64,000 bases of DNA from RUG12461 sp045657665. GTDB lineage: Bacteria; Bacillota; Clostridia; Lachnospirales; Lachnospiraceae. Below the pieces are notes generated by a model that worked only from the letters and a program-made list of their open reading frames with translations, was not told where the DNA came from and ran no database searches. Positions 9,344-17,285 of this stretch are shown piece by piece; the stretch's first letter is position 1, and the number at the start of each line of letters is the position of its first letter. The stretch spans positions 62,001-126,000 of the forward strand of contig JAZOTN010000033.1 of NCBI GenBank assembly GCA_045657665.1. The letters are read 5' to 3'. The position numbers and the translations under genes were made by a program.

Positions 9344-11299
9344 ATGAAGGCGCAGAACAATCAGGATTATCTGACCGGATTATACAATCGAAGATGGCTC
9401 TATGAGGAATGCCCGGCGCCAAAAGGCGGCGGGCTGTTCCGCATTCTGTATATCGATCTGGATAACTTTAAATCGGTGAATGACCTTTATGGTCATGAAG
9501 AGGGCGACCGTGTGCTAAGGTGTGTCGCGGATGCTCTCGCATCAAATGCCTCCGGCGGCTATCCGATCCGTATGAGTGGTGACGAGTTCGTACTCCTGCT
9601 TCCGGGCGGAAAAAGCAATGAAGAGGTTTTGGGTATCTACCAAAAGACGGTAGAGGAGATTGCTTCGCATCGGGAGGAGTTCCCCGGGATCTCCGTTATT
9701 TCCCTCAGCGCGGGAGCCGTGCGGGGCGAGGATGCAAACGGAGAATTACAGGAAGCGCTGCGCCTTGCGGATGATACAATGTATGAGGCGAAACGTGCCG
9801 GAAAAGGGCAGTGTGTGTTCTACGGAGACATCCGGGAAAAGGTGGAACAGGAAAGACGAATCGCTGATGAGGCACCGGAGGCGCTTGAAAATGACCGGTT
9901 CGCTCTGCGCTGTATTCCGCTTCTGAATCTTCAAAACGGCAGGCTGGAACAAACGCTTGTGACGGCACTTTGGGAAAGAGAGGACGGGAGCGTACTGGAG
10001 CCGTCGGAATATCGCCCGATCCTTGAGGGAAACGGGTATACCCGGGTGTTGGATCTTTATCTTGTGGAAAAGATGATCGCCATGATCTCCGGCTTTCGGG
10101 AGATGATAAAAGAAGGAAAAGAGATCCGTTTCAGCATGGAGATCTCATTCCTGAATATCCTGGATCAGCACTTCGAGGAAAGACTGCGGGAGCTTCTCAA
10201 AAAGTACTCGGTCAGCCCAAGGATGATCGATCTCTCTCTTTCGGAAAGGGGGTTTTCGGTGCGCGGCGCGGAACAGCTTGTCGGCAGAATGGAAAAGGCG
10301 ACGAAGGAAGGCATCAGTTTATCCCTTAAGAATTACGGCGCAACATTTGGGTCGATCCGCTATCTCAATTCCCTGCCGATCTCGTCAGTCCGGTTTGACC
10401 GGAGCTGGCTGCAGACGGGGATCAAAAAGGCACAGGAAAGAAAACTGATCAAGTCCGTGATCCGCCTTACGAAGGATGCAAGAAAGCAGATCATTGCAAT
10501 GGGCGAGCTCGGAAATGCAGACCGCAGATTCCTCGCTGCCTGTGGATGTGACGCAGCGGGTGCTTACGGAGGAAATGCCCTGCATCAACCGGAAGAATAC
10601 CTGGATTATATCAAGGATAAGCTTCCGAAGGATGACAGTGTGGTGTTTGATTTTAAGGACAGCTTTTCGGATGAGGAAAAGCAGTACAGCGGTGTTATCA
10701 TGGGAAGCGGGATCACGTTTACGGAAGGCATTTCCGCGAAGCGCGGTGCAGTGCGGTTTCCGGGCGGCGGGATCGGTGAAAATGTGATCGAGCTGCCGGC
10801 AGCGCTATTTTCTCAAAACAGTTATACGATCGCGCTCTGGGTGAAGCCCGAGAAGGCAACGAACTGGAGCAGTGCGGTGTATATCCGATATGAAGGCGGC
10901 TTCACCTCATTCGTACCGTATACAAACGCGGATGATGGCATCAGTGTATTCCGGATCAGCGTGGATGATGAGGGGTTCTTTGATACTTCCTCACGTGCAA
11001 TTCGTGTCAATGAGTGGAGTCATTTATGTTTTGCCTATGACGCGGCAAGTGGCTCTGTGCGTTATTATATCAATGGGAGAAGGGCTCATTTCCATACAAA
11101 TATGCCTCTTCAGATCGGCTGTCGCCAGGTGCTGCTCGGTGGAGATCCGTTCCAGCAGTCGTACATCGGAGAACTCTCATCGCTTTGTATTTACAGCTAT
11201 GCGTTGTCGGACGGAGAGGTGAATACGCTGTACAGGAACTACCTTGAAGAGGATGGCTTTTGCGGTTCGAAAGAGGACTATTGGATGGACGCGAAGTAG
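9344..11299 (+). CDS. Soluble GGDEF / degenerate EAL / LamG-like protein
   Basis: A 651-residue three-part protein with no signal peptide or TM helix. Residues 1-165 are a GGDEF domain with IDLDNFK and motif SGDEF (78-82), a variant that may still be active. Residues 180-430 are EAL-like but catalytically dead: EAL is TAL (207-209), the LTES-type motif is IDLSLSER, and DDFG is KNYG. Residues about 455-640 resemble a concanavalin/LamG jelly roll (ALWVKPEK, RVNEWSHLCFAYD, YYINGR, IGELSSLCIY), normally an extracellular glycan-binding fold. A diguanylate cyclase or a pure effector are both possible. It sits 42 bases after the arabinofuranosidase gene, suggesting co-expression. Start ATG has GGAG upstream. 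Confidence 0.85.
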   Translation: MKAQNNQDYLTGLYNRRWLYEECPAPKGGGLFRILYIDLDNFKSVNDLYGHEEGDRVLRCVADALASNASGGYPIRMSGDEFVLLLPGGKSNEEVLGIYQKTVEEIASHREEFPGISVISLSAGAVRGEDANGELQEALRLADDTMYEAKRAGKGQCVFYGDIREKVEQERRIADEAPEALENDRFALRCIPLLNLQNGRLEQTLVTALWEREDGSVLEPSEYRPILEGNGYTRVLDLYLVEKMIAMISGFREMIKEGKEIRFSMEISFLNILDQHFEERLRELLKKYSVSPRMIDLSLSERGFSVRGAEQLVGRMEKATKEGISLSLKNYGATFGSIRYLNSLPISSVRFDRSWLQTGIKKAQERKLIKSVIRLTKDARKQIIAMGELGNADRRFLAACGCDAAGAYGGNALHQPEEYLDYIKDKLPKDDSVVFDFKDSFSDEEKQYSGVIMGSGITFTEGISAKRGAVRFPGGGIGENVIELPAALFSQNSYTIALWVKPEKATNWSSAVYIRYEGGFTSFVPYTNADDGISVFRISVDDEGFFDTSSRAIRVNEWSHLCFAYDAASGSVRYYINGRRAHFHTNMPLQIGCRQVLLGGDPFQQSYIGELSSLCIYSYALSDGEVNTLYRNYLEEDGFCGSKEDYWMDAK

Positions 11300-11305
11300 G
11301 AGGGA

Positions 11306-11458
11306 TTTTTCAGAATGTGTCTAAAGTGGTATGCGACAAGTCGCATGCCACTTTTTGCGAAAAGGAGTGACTCGACATGCTGGCATGTCGGATCACTCCT
11401 CTGCGCAAAAAAGTAGCAAGCCGCATAGCGGCCTGCTACTTTAGACACATCTTGAAAA
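11306..11458. repeat. Composite palindrome: three hairpins inside 13-bp inverted arms
   Basis: Outer arms 11315-11327 (ATGTGTCTAAAGT) and 11438-11450 are perfect inverted repeats, extended by TTTTCA/TGAAAA outside. Inside lie three hairpins: GGTATGCGAC/TCGCATGCC near 11328-11350, GGAGTGA..GACATG / CATGTC..TCACTCC near 11364-11399, and GTAGCA.GCCGC / GCGGCC.GCTAC near 11413-11439. It sits between two converging genes and can terminate both. Its size and terminal inverted repeats also suit a small non-autonomous mobile element. Confidence 0.7.
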
Positions 11459-11470
11459 GGCTTTCGAATC

Positions 11471-12217
11471 CTACTTCGCTCCCGCAAGCGTCTTTGCAAA
11501 GTTCACTGAGCCGGCAGTGGTCGGATGCACATAAATCGGCAGGTTCGGGTCAGACCCGTTCGGATTCGAGACCGGATCATACGGAAGAGAATCGATCCAT
11601 TCCGGATGAGAAGCTGCTTTTCCTGCCCAGTTCAGGATCTTGAAGTTCGGGTAGGTACGTGCTGCAAGCGACATTACTGCGTTGTTCGTTGCGAGATCCG
11701 AATTGCCGCCGAGTGCGTAGTTTGTTACGAGGTATACGGTACGATCCGGTCCGCAGATGTTGTAAAGCTGGTTCATCATGGTCATGTTGAGCGGAGCGAG
11801 ACCGAGGATACCGTTGTTGTTGGAACCGAGAGCAACGACCACCTTTTTCGGAAGCGTGCCGGATGCGGCGTAACCGGAGAGTACGCTGAGTCCGTCATCC
11901 CCGCAGGTGCCCATCGTGTCGCAGAACGGACGGCCGCTTCTAGCGTTGATAACAGCGCCCGGCATAGCTGCCTGCACGTACGGTAAGGAAAGAGCTGTGA
12001 TGGAATCCCCGACAACAAGCGTTCCGCTCGGAATAGCGGGTGCCTGGGGAACCGCTGCGACGGCTGCTCCTGCTGCGGCCTGCTGAGCCTGAAGAGCCGC
12101 GAGATATGCAGCGACCTGTTCGGGTGTGAACTGTGCTGCGGAAACGGAAACCGTGCCTGCAAATACAAGAGCAAGCGTGGAAACCAGTGCGATGAAACGT
12201 TTCATAGCTTTCTTCAT
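11471..12217 (-). CDS. Secreted SGNH-hydrolase-like protein
   Basis: A Sec signal peptide (MKKAMKRFIALVSTLALVFA, then SVSA) is followed by an Ala/Gln-rich segment and an SGNH fold. Block I is VVGDSIT, block II INARSGR, block III ALGSNN and block V VHPT. The pattern resembles the acyltransferase-linked SGNH domain of OatA-type peptidoglycan O-acetyltransferases, here as a separate exported protein. The usual catalytic Asp of the DxxH block appears to be replaced (IYVH). It could act on acetyl esters of cell-wall glycans; substrate unknown. The start at 12217 is chosen because AGGAG lies 7 bases upstream; ATG 12223 and 12256 are alternatives. Confidence 0.82.
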   Translation of the reverse strand: MKKAMKRFIALVSTLALVFAGTVSVSAAQFTPEQVAAYLAALQAQQAAAGAAVAAVPQAPAIPSGTLVVGDSITALSLPYVQAAMPGAVINARSGRPFCDTMGTCGDDGLSVLSGYAASGTLPKKVVVALGSNNNGILGLAPLNMTMMNQLYNICGPDRTVYLVTNYALGGNSDLATNNAVMSLAARTYPNFKILNWAGKAASHPEWIDSLPYDPVSNPNGSDPNLPIYVHPTTAGSVNFAKTLAGAK

Positions 12218-12269
12218 TTTCATTCTCCTGTTCTCTTGTTTTTTGAATATAGTCATTGGGATGCTCTCT

Positions 12270-12298
12270 ATTGTAGCACAGCGCTCTTTTGCCGTCTA
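12270..12298 (-). promoter_or_regulatory. Promoter for the SGNH protein gene
   Basis: Reading on the minus strand: TAGACG (12293-12298), 17-base spacer, TACAAT (12270-12275) with an upstream TGC (extended -10). It lies about 50 bases before the chosen start codon. Confidence 0.55.
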
Positions 12299-12334
12299 CC
12301 CCATTTCGCACTTCCCTATTTGGTTTATTTCTGG

Positions 12335-12352
12335 TAAGATAGAAACGTTTAC
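12335..12352 (+). promoter_or_regulatory. Extended -10 and AAACGTTTAC box before the DUF624 gene
   Basis: TGG-TAAGAT (-10 at 12335-12340) has a weak -35. It is followed by the palindromic AAACGTTT core at 12343-12350, just before the GGAGG ribosome site. The same 10-mer AAACGTTTAC occurs at 9320-9329, directly before the ribosome site of the GGDEF/LamG gene. Confidence 0.4.
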
Positions 12353-12364
12353 GGAGGAAAAAAG

Positions 12365-13039
12365 ATGTCCGGTTTTTTCAGTTATGACAGCAAATTTACA
12401 CAGGTAATGAATAAGCTCGTGGACGTGGTGGTCCTGAGTTTTTTATGGCTGCTCTTTTCCCTGCCGGTGTTCACGATCGGCGCGTCAACGACTGCCCTTT
12501 TCACAACAGTACGGCAGGTGCTGAGAGAGGAGAAGGGATATATCATTAAAAATTACTGGCAGGCATTCAAACTCAACTTTAAGCAGGCAACGGGGATCTG
12601 GCTGATCCTTCTTGCGCTTCTCATTGTGTTCATAGCGGACAGGTGGATCCTGATCCATTTTTTCCTGATGCAGGGCTCCAAGATCGGGTCGCTTCATATC
12701 GTCTTTTTCTTTATGATCCTGTATGAACTGCTTTGGGCCGTTTATATTTTTGCCTATATTTCCCGGTTTGAACTGGACTGGAAGCATATCATGAAAAATG
12801 CCGCGATCCTTTCCATCATAAATCTTCCCTGGTCGGCGCTGATGATCGGGATGATGGTTGGAGGTGGACTGCTCATTTATTATGTATCACCGGCTTTTGT
12901 ATTTTTGTTTCCGGCACTGTTCGGATGGATTTTTACAATCATTCTCGAGAAGATCTTCCGGAAATACATGACACCGGAGGACCTGAAAAAGGTGGAAGAG
13001 GAAGACGAATTTCAAAAAGAGAGCAAAGGAAAACGATGA
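12365..13039 (+). CDS. DUF624 (YesL family) membrane protein
   Basis: A 224-residue integral membrane protein with five or six hydrophobic segments. The N-terminal FFSYDSKFTQVMNKLVDVV and LFSLPVFTIGASTTALF segments are the hallmark of the DUF624/YesL family. In Firmicutes YesL often sits beside sugar ABC transporters and hydrolases, and its exact role is unknown. Here it is the first gene of an overlapping operon with two aminotransferases, DUF368 and a deacetylase. CGGAGGAAAAAAG precedes the ATG. Confidence 0.85.
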   Translation: MSGFFSYDSKFTQVMNKLVDVVVLSFLWLLFSLPVFTIGASTTALFTTVRQVLREEKGYIIKNYWQAFKLNFKQATGIWLILLALLIVFIADRWILIHFFLMQGSKIGSLHIVFFFMILYELLWAVYIFAYISRFELDWKHIMKNAAILSIINLPWSALMIGMMVGGGLLIYYVSPAFVFLFPALFGWIFTIILEKIFRKYMTPEDLKKVEEEDEFQKESKGKR

Positions 13040-14217
13040 TTTCCGAAAAAACAAAGCAAGGCCTTTCCGCCGGTTCCGTGATCCGGGCGATGTTTACCGA
13101 AGGTGCGCGGATGGCGGAGGAGTTTGGAAAAGAAAATGTATATGATTTTTCCCTCGGAAATCCGGCGACGCCGGCGCCGGAAAAGATCAACCGGGAGATC
13201 GCTTCTCTTGTGACGGAGAGCGATCCACTGACGCTGCACGGCTACATGAACAACGCGGGTTTTCCGGAAGTCAGGGAGGCTGTTGCAAAGGATCTGAATG
13301 CACGGTTTCAAACCTCTTACCAGGCGGATAACATCGTGATGACAACAGGAGCGGCAGGCGGGCTTAATGTCGCGCTCAAAACGATCCTTGATCCCGGTGA
13401 TGAGGTGATCGTTTTTGCTCCGTACTTCGGGGAGTATAAAAACTATATCGGGAACTACGACGGCGTGATCGTTGAAGTAAGGCCCGATCCGGAAACCTTC
13501 TTTCCGGATCTTTCCGACCTTTCGGAAAAGCTGTCCGCGCGCACAAAGGCCGCGATCATCAATACCCCGAACAATCCTACCGGAGTGGTCTATCCGGAGC
13601 GCTTTTTAAAGGAACTTGGGCAGGTGCTTTCGGAGGCGGAGGAACGCTTTGCACATGAAATCTATCTGATCTCGGACGAGCCTTACCGGGAGCTTCTTTA
13701 TGATAATGAACCGGCGGTCTATGCCGCATCCTGCTACCGGGATACGATCACCGCGTATTCTTTCAGCAAGTCGTTGTCTCTCCCCGGCGAGAGGATCGGG
13801 TACCTTGCCGTGTCTGATGACTGTGCGGATCATAGGGAGCTCCTGTCCGGTTTTTCCTATTCCAACCGGATCCTCGGCTTTGTCAATGCGCCGTCGCTGA
13901 TGCAGAAGGCGGTTGCGGGATGTCTTTCCGAAAAGACGGATGTTGCATTTTATGATAAAAACAGAAAGCTCCTTACGGAGGCTCTTTCCGAAATGGGCTT
14001 TACCTTTACGCAGCCAAAGGGAGCGTTTTATCTCTGGCTGAAAACTCCGATCGATGAGGAGGACTTTGTGAAAAAGGCGAAGGAACAGCATATCCTGCTG
14101 GTGAACGGAAGCGCCTTCGCGAGCCCAGGGTATGTGAGGATCGCATACTGTGTTTCGCCGGAGATGATCGAAAGATCGCTTCCGGGCTTTAAAAAGCTTG
14201 CGGAGGCATGCTTATGA
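13036..14217 (+). CDS. Class I/II pyridoxal-phosphate aminotransferase (AspB-like)
   Basis: Fold-type I aminotransferase of 393 residues. Visible are the substrate/PLP segments NNAG, TTGAAGGLN, NTPNNPTG, SDEPYRE and the Schiff-base lysine in YSFSKSLSLPGERIGY. It probably transaminates an amino acid such as aspartate or alanine; specificity cannot be read from the motifs. The ATG at 13036 overlaps the stop of the DUF624 gene (ATGA), and AAAGGA lies just upstream, so translation is coupled. An upstream in-frame start at 12925 lies deep inside DUF624 and is unlikely. Confidence 0.9.
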   Translation: MISEKTKQGLSAGSVIRAMFTEGARMAEEFGKENVYDFSLGNPATPAPEKINREIASLVTESDPLTLHGYMNNAGFPEVREAVAKDLNARFQTSYQADNIVMTTGAAGGLNVALKTILDPGDEVIVFAPYFGEYKNYIGNYDGVIVEVRPDPETFFPDLSDLSEKLSARTKAAIINTPNNPTGVVYPERFLKELGQVLSEAEERFAHEIYLISDEPYRELLYDNEPAVYAASCYRDTITAYSFSKSLSLPGERIGYLAVSDDCADHRELLSGFSYSNRILGFVNAPSLMQKAVAGCLSEKTDVAFYDKNRKLLTEALSEMGFTFTQPKGAFYLWLKTPIDEEDFVKKAKEQHILLVNGSAFASPGYVRIAYCVSPEMIERSLPGFKKLAEACL

Positions 14218-15290
14218 AGGAATGGGAAAAAAATATCCGCAGGGTGATACCATATACTCCGGGTGAACAGCCGAAGGAGAGCGGCATCATCAAGCTGAAT
14301 ACAAATGAGAATCCGTATCCGCCTTCTCCGGCGGTCATAAAGGCGCTCCGGGAGATGGACGGAAATGAACTCCGCAGATACCCGGATCCGGCCGGGGAAC
14401 CGCTTCTTGCAGCAGTTGCGGAGGAGCATGGACTTTCAAAGGACGAGGTGTTTGTCGGAGTCGGATCGGATGATGTTCTGGCGATGCTTTTCCTGACTTT
14501 TTTTGCGGGGGAGAAAGAGATCCTGTTTCCGGATATCACCTACTCTTTTTATGACGTGTGGGCTGAGCTTTTTCGGATCCCGTACCGTCAGATTCCGCTG
14601 ACAGAGGATTTCCGGATCCGGCCGGAGGATTACTATATAGAGAACGGCGGTGTTGTGATCGCGAACCCGAATGCCCCGACCGGCGTATCTGTTCCGCTTG
14701 AGGAACTCGAATCGATCATCCGGGAAAATCAAAACAGTATTGTGATCATTGATGAAGCATATGTGGATTTCGGCGGAGAAACAGCTCTCCCACTGATCCG
14801 AAAATACGACCACCTCATCATAACGCGAACCTTTTCAAAATCCCGTTCGCTTGCCGGGATGAGGATCGGGGCGGCGTTTGGAAATCCGGAGCTGATCCGG
14901 TACTTAAACGACGTGAAGTATTCCTTCAATTCTTATACGATGAACGCAGCGGCGATCGCAGCAGGAACTGCCGCGATCCGGGACAGGGCATATTTTGAAG
15001 AGACCAGGGACCGGATCATTGCAACGAGAAAGGAGACGGCAAAGGAGCTTGCTGCCCTCGGATTTACCTTTCAGGTGTCCGATTCGAACTTCCTTTTTGT
15101 GACGCATCCATCTGTCGATGCAACGGAGCTGTTTTCGTTTCTCAGGGAACGGAAGATCTATGTGAGACATTTTAAAAAACCGGAGCGGATCGATTCCTAC
15201 CTTCGGATCACCATCGGAACGGATGAGGAAATGAAGACATTTCTTTCCGTGGTGAAAGTATATATGAAAGAAAGAGGAGTGTTATCGTGA
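14214..15290 (+). CDS. hisC: Histidinol-phosphate aminotransferase family protein
   Basis: A HisC-type aminotransferase of 358 residues: LNTNENPYPPSP at the N-terminus, NPNAPTG, DEAYVDFGG, and the PLP lysine in TFSKSRSLAGMR. It would convert imidazole-acetol phosphate and glutamate to histidinol phosphate, or act on aromatic acceptors. It is not in a his operon here, so a broader role is possible. ATG 14214 overlaps the previous stop (ATGA), with CGGAGG 7 bases upstream; ATG 14208 would be too close to that site. Confidence 0.85.
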   Translation: MKEWEKNIRRVIPYTPGEQPKESGIIKLNTNENPYPPSPAVIKALREMDGNELRRYPDPAGEPLLAAVAEEHGLSKDEVFVGVGSDDVLAMLFLTFFAGEKEILFPDITYSFYDVWAELFRIPYRQIPLTEDFRIRPEDYYIENGGVVIANPNAPTGVSVPLEELESIIRENQNSIVIIDEAYVDFGGETALPLIRKYDHLIITRTFSKSRSLAGMRIGAAFGNPELIRYLNDVKYSFNSYTMNAAAIAAGTAAIRDRAYFEETRDRIIATRKETAKELAALGFTFQVSDSNFLFVTHPSVDATELFSFLRERKIYVRHFKKPERIDSYLRITIGTDEEMKTFLSVVKVYMKERGVLS

Positions 15291-16150
15291 ATAAGGTCGG
15301 TGCTTTTATAAAAGATATCCTGAAAGGTATGGTCATCGGGATTGCCAATGTCATCCCGGGTGTCAGCGGCGGGACAATGATGGTCGTGATGGGCATTTAT
15401 GACAAGCTCATCCATGTGCTGAGTCATTTTATCAAGGAGTTCAAAAAGAACATCATGTTTCTGCTTCCGATCGTGATCGGTATGCTGATCGCGATCTTCG
15501 GCGGCTCCGTTGTAATAGAGTTTCTGTTTCAGAAGCTGCCTCTCCCGACCACGCTTCTGTTTGTCGGCCTGATCCTGGGAGGTCTTCCGATGATGAGAAG
15601 ACGTGTCAAGGGAGAAAAATTCAAGGTCGGATATCTGATTGCGTTCGCGGCATTTTTTGCTCTTGTGATCGTGATGGCTCTACTGGGCGACATGACAGGA
15701 AGAGAAGCGACGCTGAACCTGAGCGTCACGGGGATCCTCATTCTTTTCCTGGTGGGCGTGCTCGCGGCAGGGACCATGGTCATTCCAGGAGTCAGCGGAT
15801 CCATGGTACTGCTCATCATCGGTTATTATAATCCCATCATCAGCACCATCAGTGATTTTGTGCAGGCGCTTAAGGAAGGGGACAAGGATATGCTGCTGCA
15901 TACATTCCTGATCCTGCTCGTTTTCGGAATCGGTGTCATTGCAGGGATCGTGTTTTTTGCCAAACTCATTGAAAAGGTCTTTGAAAAATTCCCGATGTAT
16001 GCTTACTGGGCGATCATCGGCCTTATTGTTGCTTCGCCGATCGGGATCTTCCTCATGGCAGAGATCGGAGCAGTTACGGTCCCGATGGTCCTTTTGGGGA
16101 TACCGTTCTTTATCGGGGGATGTATTGTTGCGTATAAGCTGGGAGAATAG
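15287..16150 (+). CDS. DUF368 polyprenyl-phosphate transporter-like membrane protein
   Basis: A polytopic protein of 287 residues with the family signature GMVIGIANVIPGVSGGTM near residues 16-33 and a repeated inner copy, TMVIPGVSGSMVLL, near 163-176, as expected for an inverted-repeat transporter. DUF368 proteins have been linked to recycling of undecaprenyl phosphate across the membrane. It starts with GTG that overlaps the hisC stop (GTGA). Its neighbour is a peptidoglycan-type deacetylase, so a cell-envelope role fits. Confidence 0.88.
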   Translation: MNKVGAFIKDILKGMVIGIANVIPGVSGGTMMVVMGIYDKLIHVLSHFIKEFKKNIMFLLPIVIGMLIAIFGGSVVIEFLFQKLPLPTTLLFVGLILGGLPMMRRRVKGEKFKVGYLIAFAAFFALVIVMALLGDMTGREATLNLSVTGILILFLVGVLAAGTMVIPGVSGSMVLLIIGYYNPIISTISDFVQALKEGDKDMLLHTFLILLVFGIGVIAGIVFFAKLIEKVFEKFPMYAYWAIIGLIVASPIGIFLMAEIGAVTVPMVLLGIPFFIGGCIVAYKLGE

Positions 16151-16159
16151 GAGGCATCT

Positions 16160-17215
16160 ATGAATAGAAAGAAACGAAATCTGCTGCTTGGAATTGTCCT
16201 TTGCGCGAGTGCCCTTGCAGCGGTGCTGCTTGTTTTTTTTCTGCTCGAAAAAGGGATTGATAAGTCCGGCGCCGTAGAAAAGGCGGAAGCAAAACAGGAG
16301 CAGAGAGCATCGGAGAGGGCGGCCAAAAAAGAAGCGGAAGCAAAGGAGACCGAGGTGGCGGTCATAGAAAACACAGAGGAAGAACCGGAAACGGTACCGG
16401 AAACCGTCGAGGAAGTTCCTTCGGATCTCACCTTTCCTACCACAACAGAGGAAGGCAGTACCGACGCGGAAGGCAACATTACCTCCATCGCACTTTCCAA
16501 CCCGCAGGTGGATGTCGCGGCGTACGACCCGGGACTTGTGGAATGGGGAAGCGGCGGTCCGACGGATCAGTACGGAAGGCCGGACGGCTGTATCATCGAC
16601 CAGCAGAAATACGGGGATCTTTCCGCATACTTTATCATGCCCTGGCAGGAAGGAGAACCGAAAAAGGTTTATCTGACTTTTGACATCGGTTACACAAATG
16701 AATATACGGTGCAGATCCTGGATACGCTGAAAGAGAAAGGTGTGAAGGGTGTGTTCTTTGCAACACTTCCCGTCGTGCAGGAGGATCAGGAGATCTGTTG
16801 GAGGATCATCAACGAAGGGCATGAGCTCGCGAACCACAGCGTCACACATACGAACATCGTTGCAAAAAGTGTTGAAGAACAGACGAATGAACTGATGCAG
16901 GTGCATAACGCGGCGATCCAGAATTACAATTACGTGATGCATCTCTGGCGTTACCCGGAAGGGAAGTTTTCCCAGCAGGGGCTTGCGGTCGTCAACAACT
17001 GCAACTACCGCAGCGTTTTCTGGAGTTTTGCGCACCGCGACTGGGTCGTGGAGGATCAGCCGGATGTGAATGAGTCGAGGACAAAGGCGATCAACGCGCT
17101 CCATCCGGGAGCAATCTATCTTCTGCACGGGATCAGCGCGACGAATGCGGCGATCCTGGGTGATCTGATTGATGCAGGGATCCAGCAGGGATATACCTTT
17201 GAACTGCTTCAATAA
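16160..17215 (+). CDS. PdaA-like polysaccharide deacetylase
   Basis: Membrane-anchored NodB-type (CE4) deacetylase of 351 residues: TM near residues 8-30, a long Glu/Ala/Thr-rich linker (to about 110), then the catalytic domain. Motif 1 is LTFDIGY (Asp175; the second Asp is Ile, where PdaA has Asn), motif 2 is NHSVTH (His226, His230), and WRYPEGKFS matches motif 3. PdaA removes the acetyl group from muramic acid in peptidoglycan. Substrate assignment here is by resemblance. RBS GGAGGC precedes the ATG. It closes the operon starting at 12365. Confidence 0.85.
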   Translation: MNRKKRNLLLGIVLCASALAAVLLVFFLLEKGIDKSGAVEKAEAKQEQRASERAAKKEAEAKETEVAVIENTEEEPETVPETVEEVPSDLTFPTTTEEGSTDAEGNITSIALSNPQVDVAAYDPGLVEWGSGGPTDQYGRPDGCIIDQQKYGDLSAYFIMPWQEGEPKKVYLTFDIGYTNEYTVQILDTLKEKGVKGVFFATLPVVQEDQEICWRIINEGHELANHSVTHTNIVAKSVEEQTNELMQVHNAAIQNYNYVMHLWRYPEGKFSQQGLAVVNNCNYRSVFWSFAHRDWVVEDQPDVNESRTKAINALHPGAIYLLHGISATNAAILGDLIDAGIQQGYTFELLQ

Positions 17216-17219
17216 AACC

Positions 17220-17248
17220 TTGCCAGAAGAAAAAAAAAGAGAGATAAT
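17220..17248 (+). promoter_or_regulatory. Promoter for the chemoreceptor gene
   Basis: TTGCCA (17220-17225), 17-base A-rich spacer, GATAAT (17243-17248). The start codon is 38 bases downstream, preceded by CGGAGGGC. Confidence 0.55.
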
Positions 17249-17285
17249 AATTCAATAATGACGTTTTTTCGGAGGGCAGAAAATC

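Noticed and set aside
15680..17212. 510-codon minus-strand frame opposite DUF368 and the deacetylase
   Set aside because: Shadow of two well-supported genes; composition is low-complexity charged.
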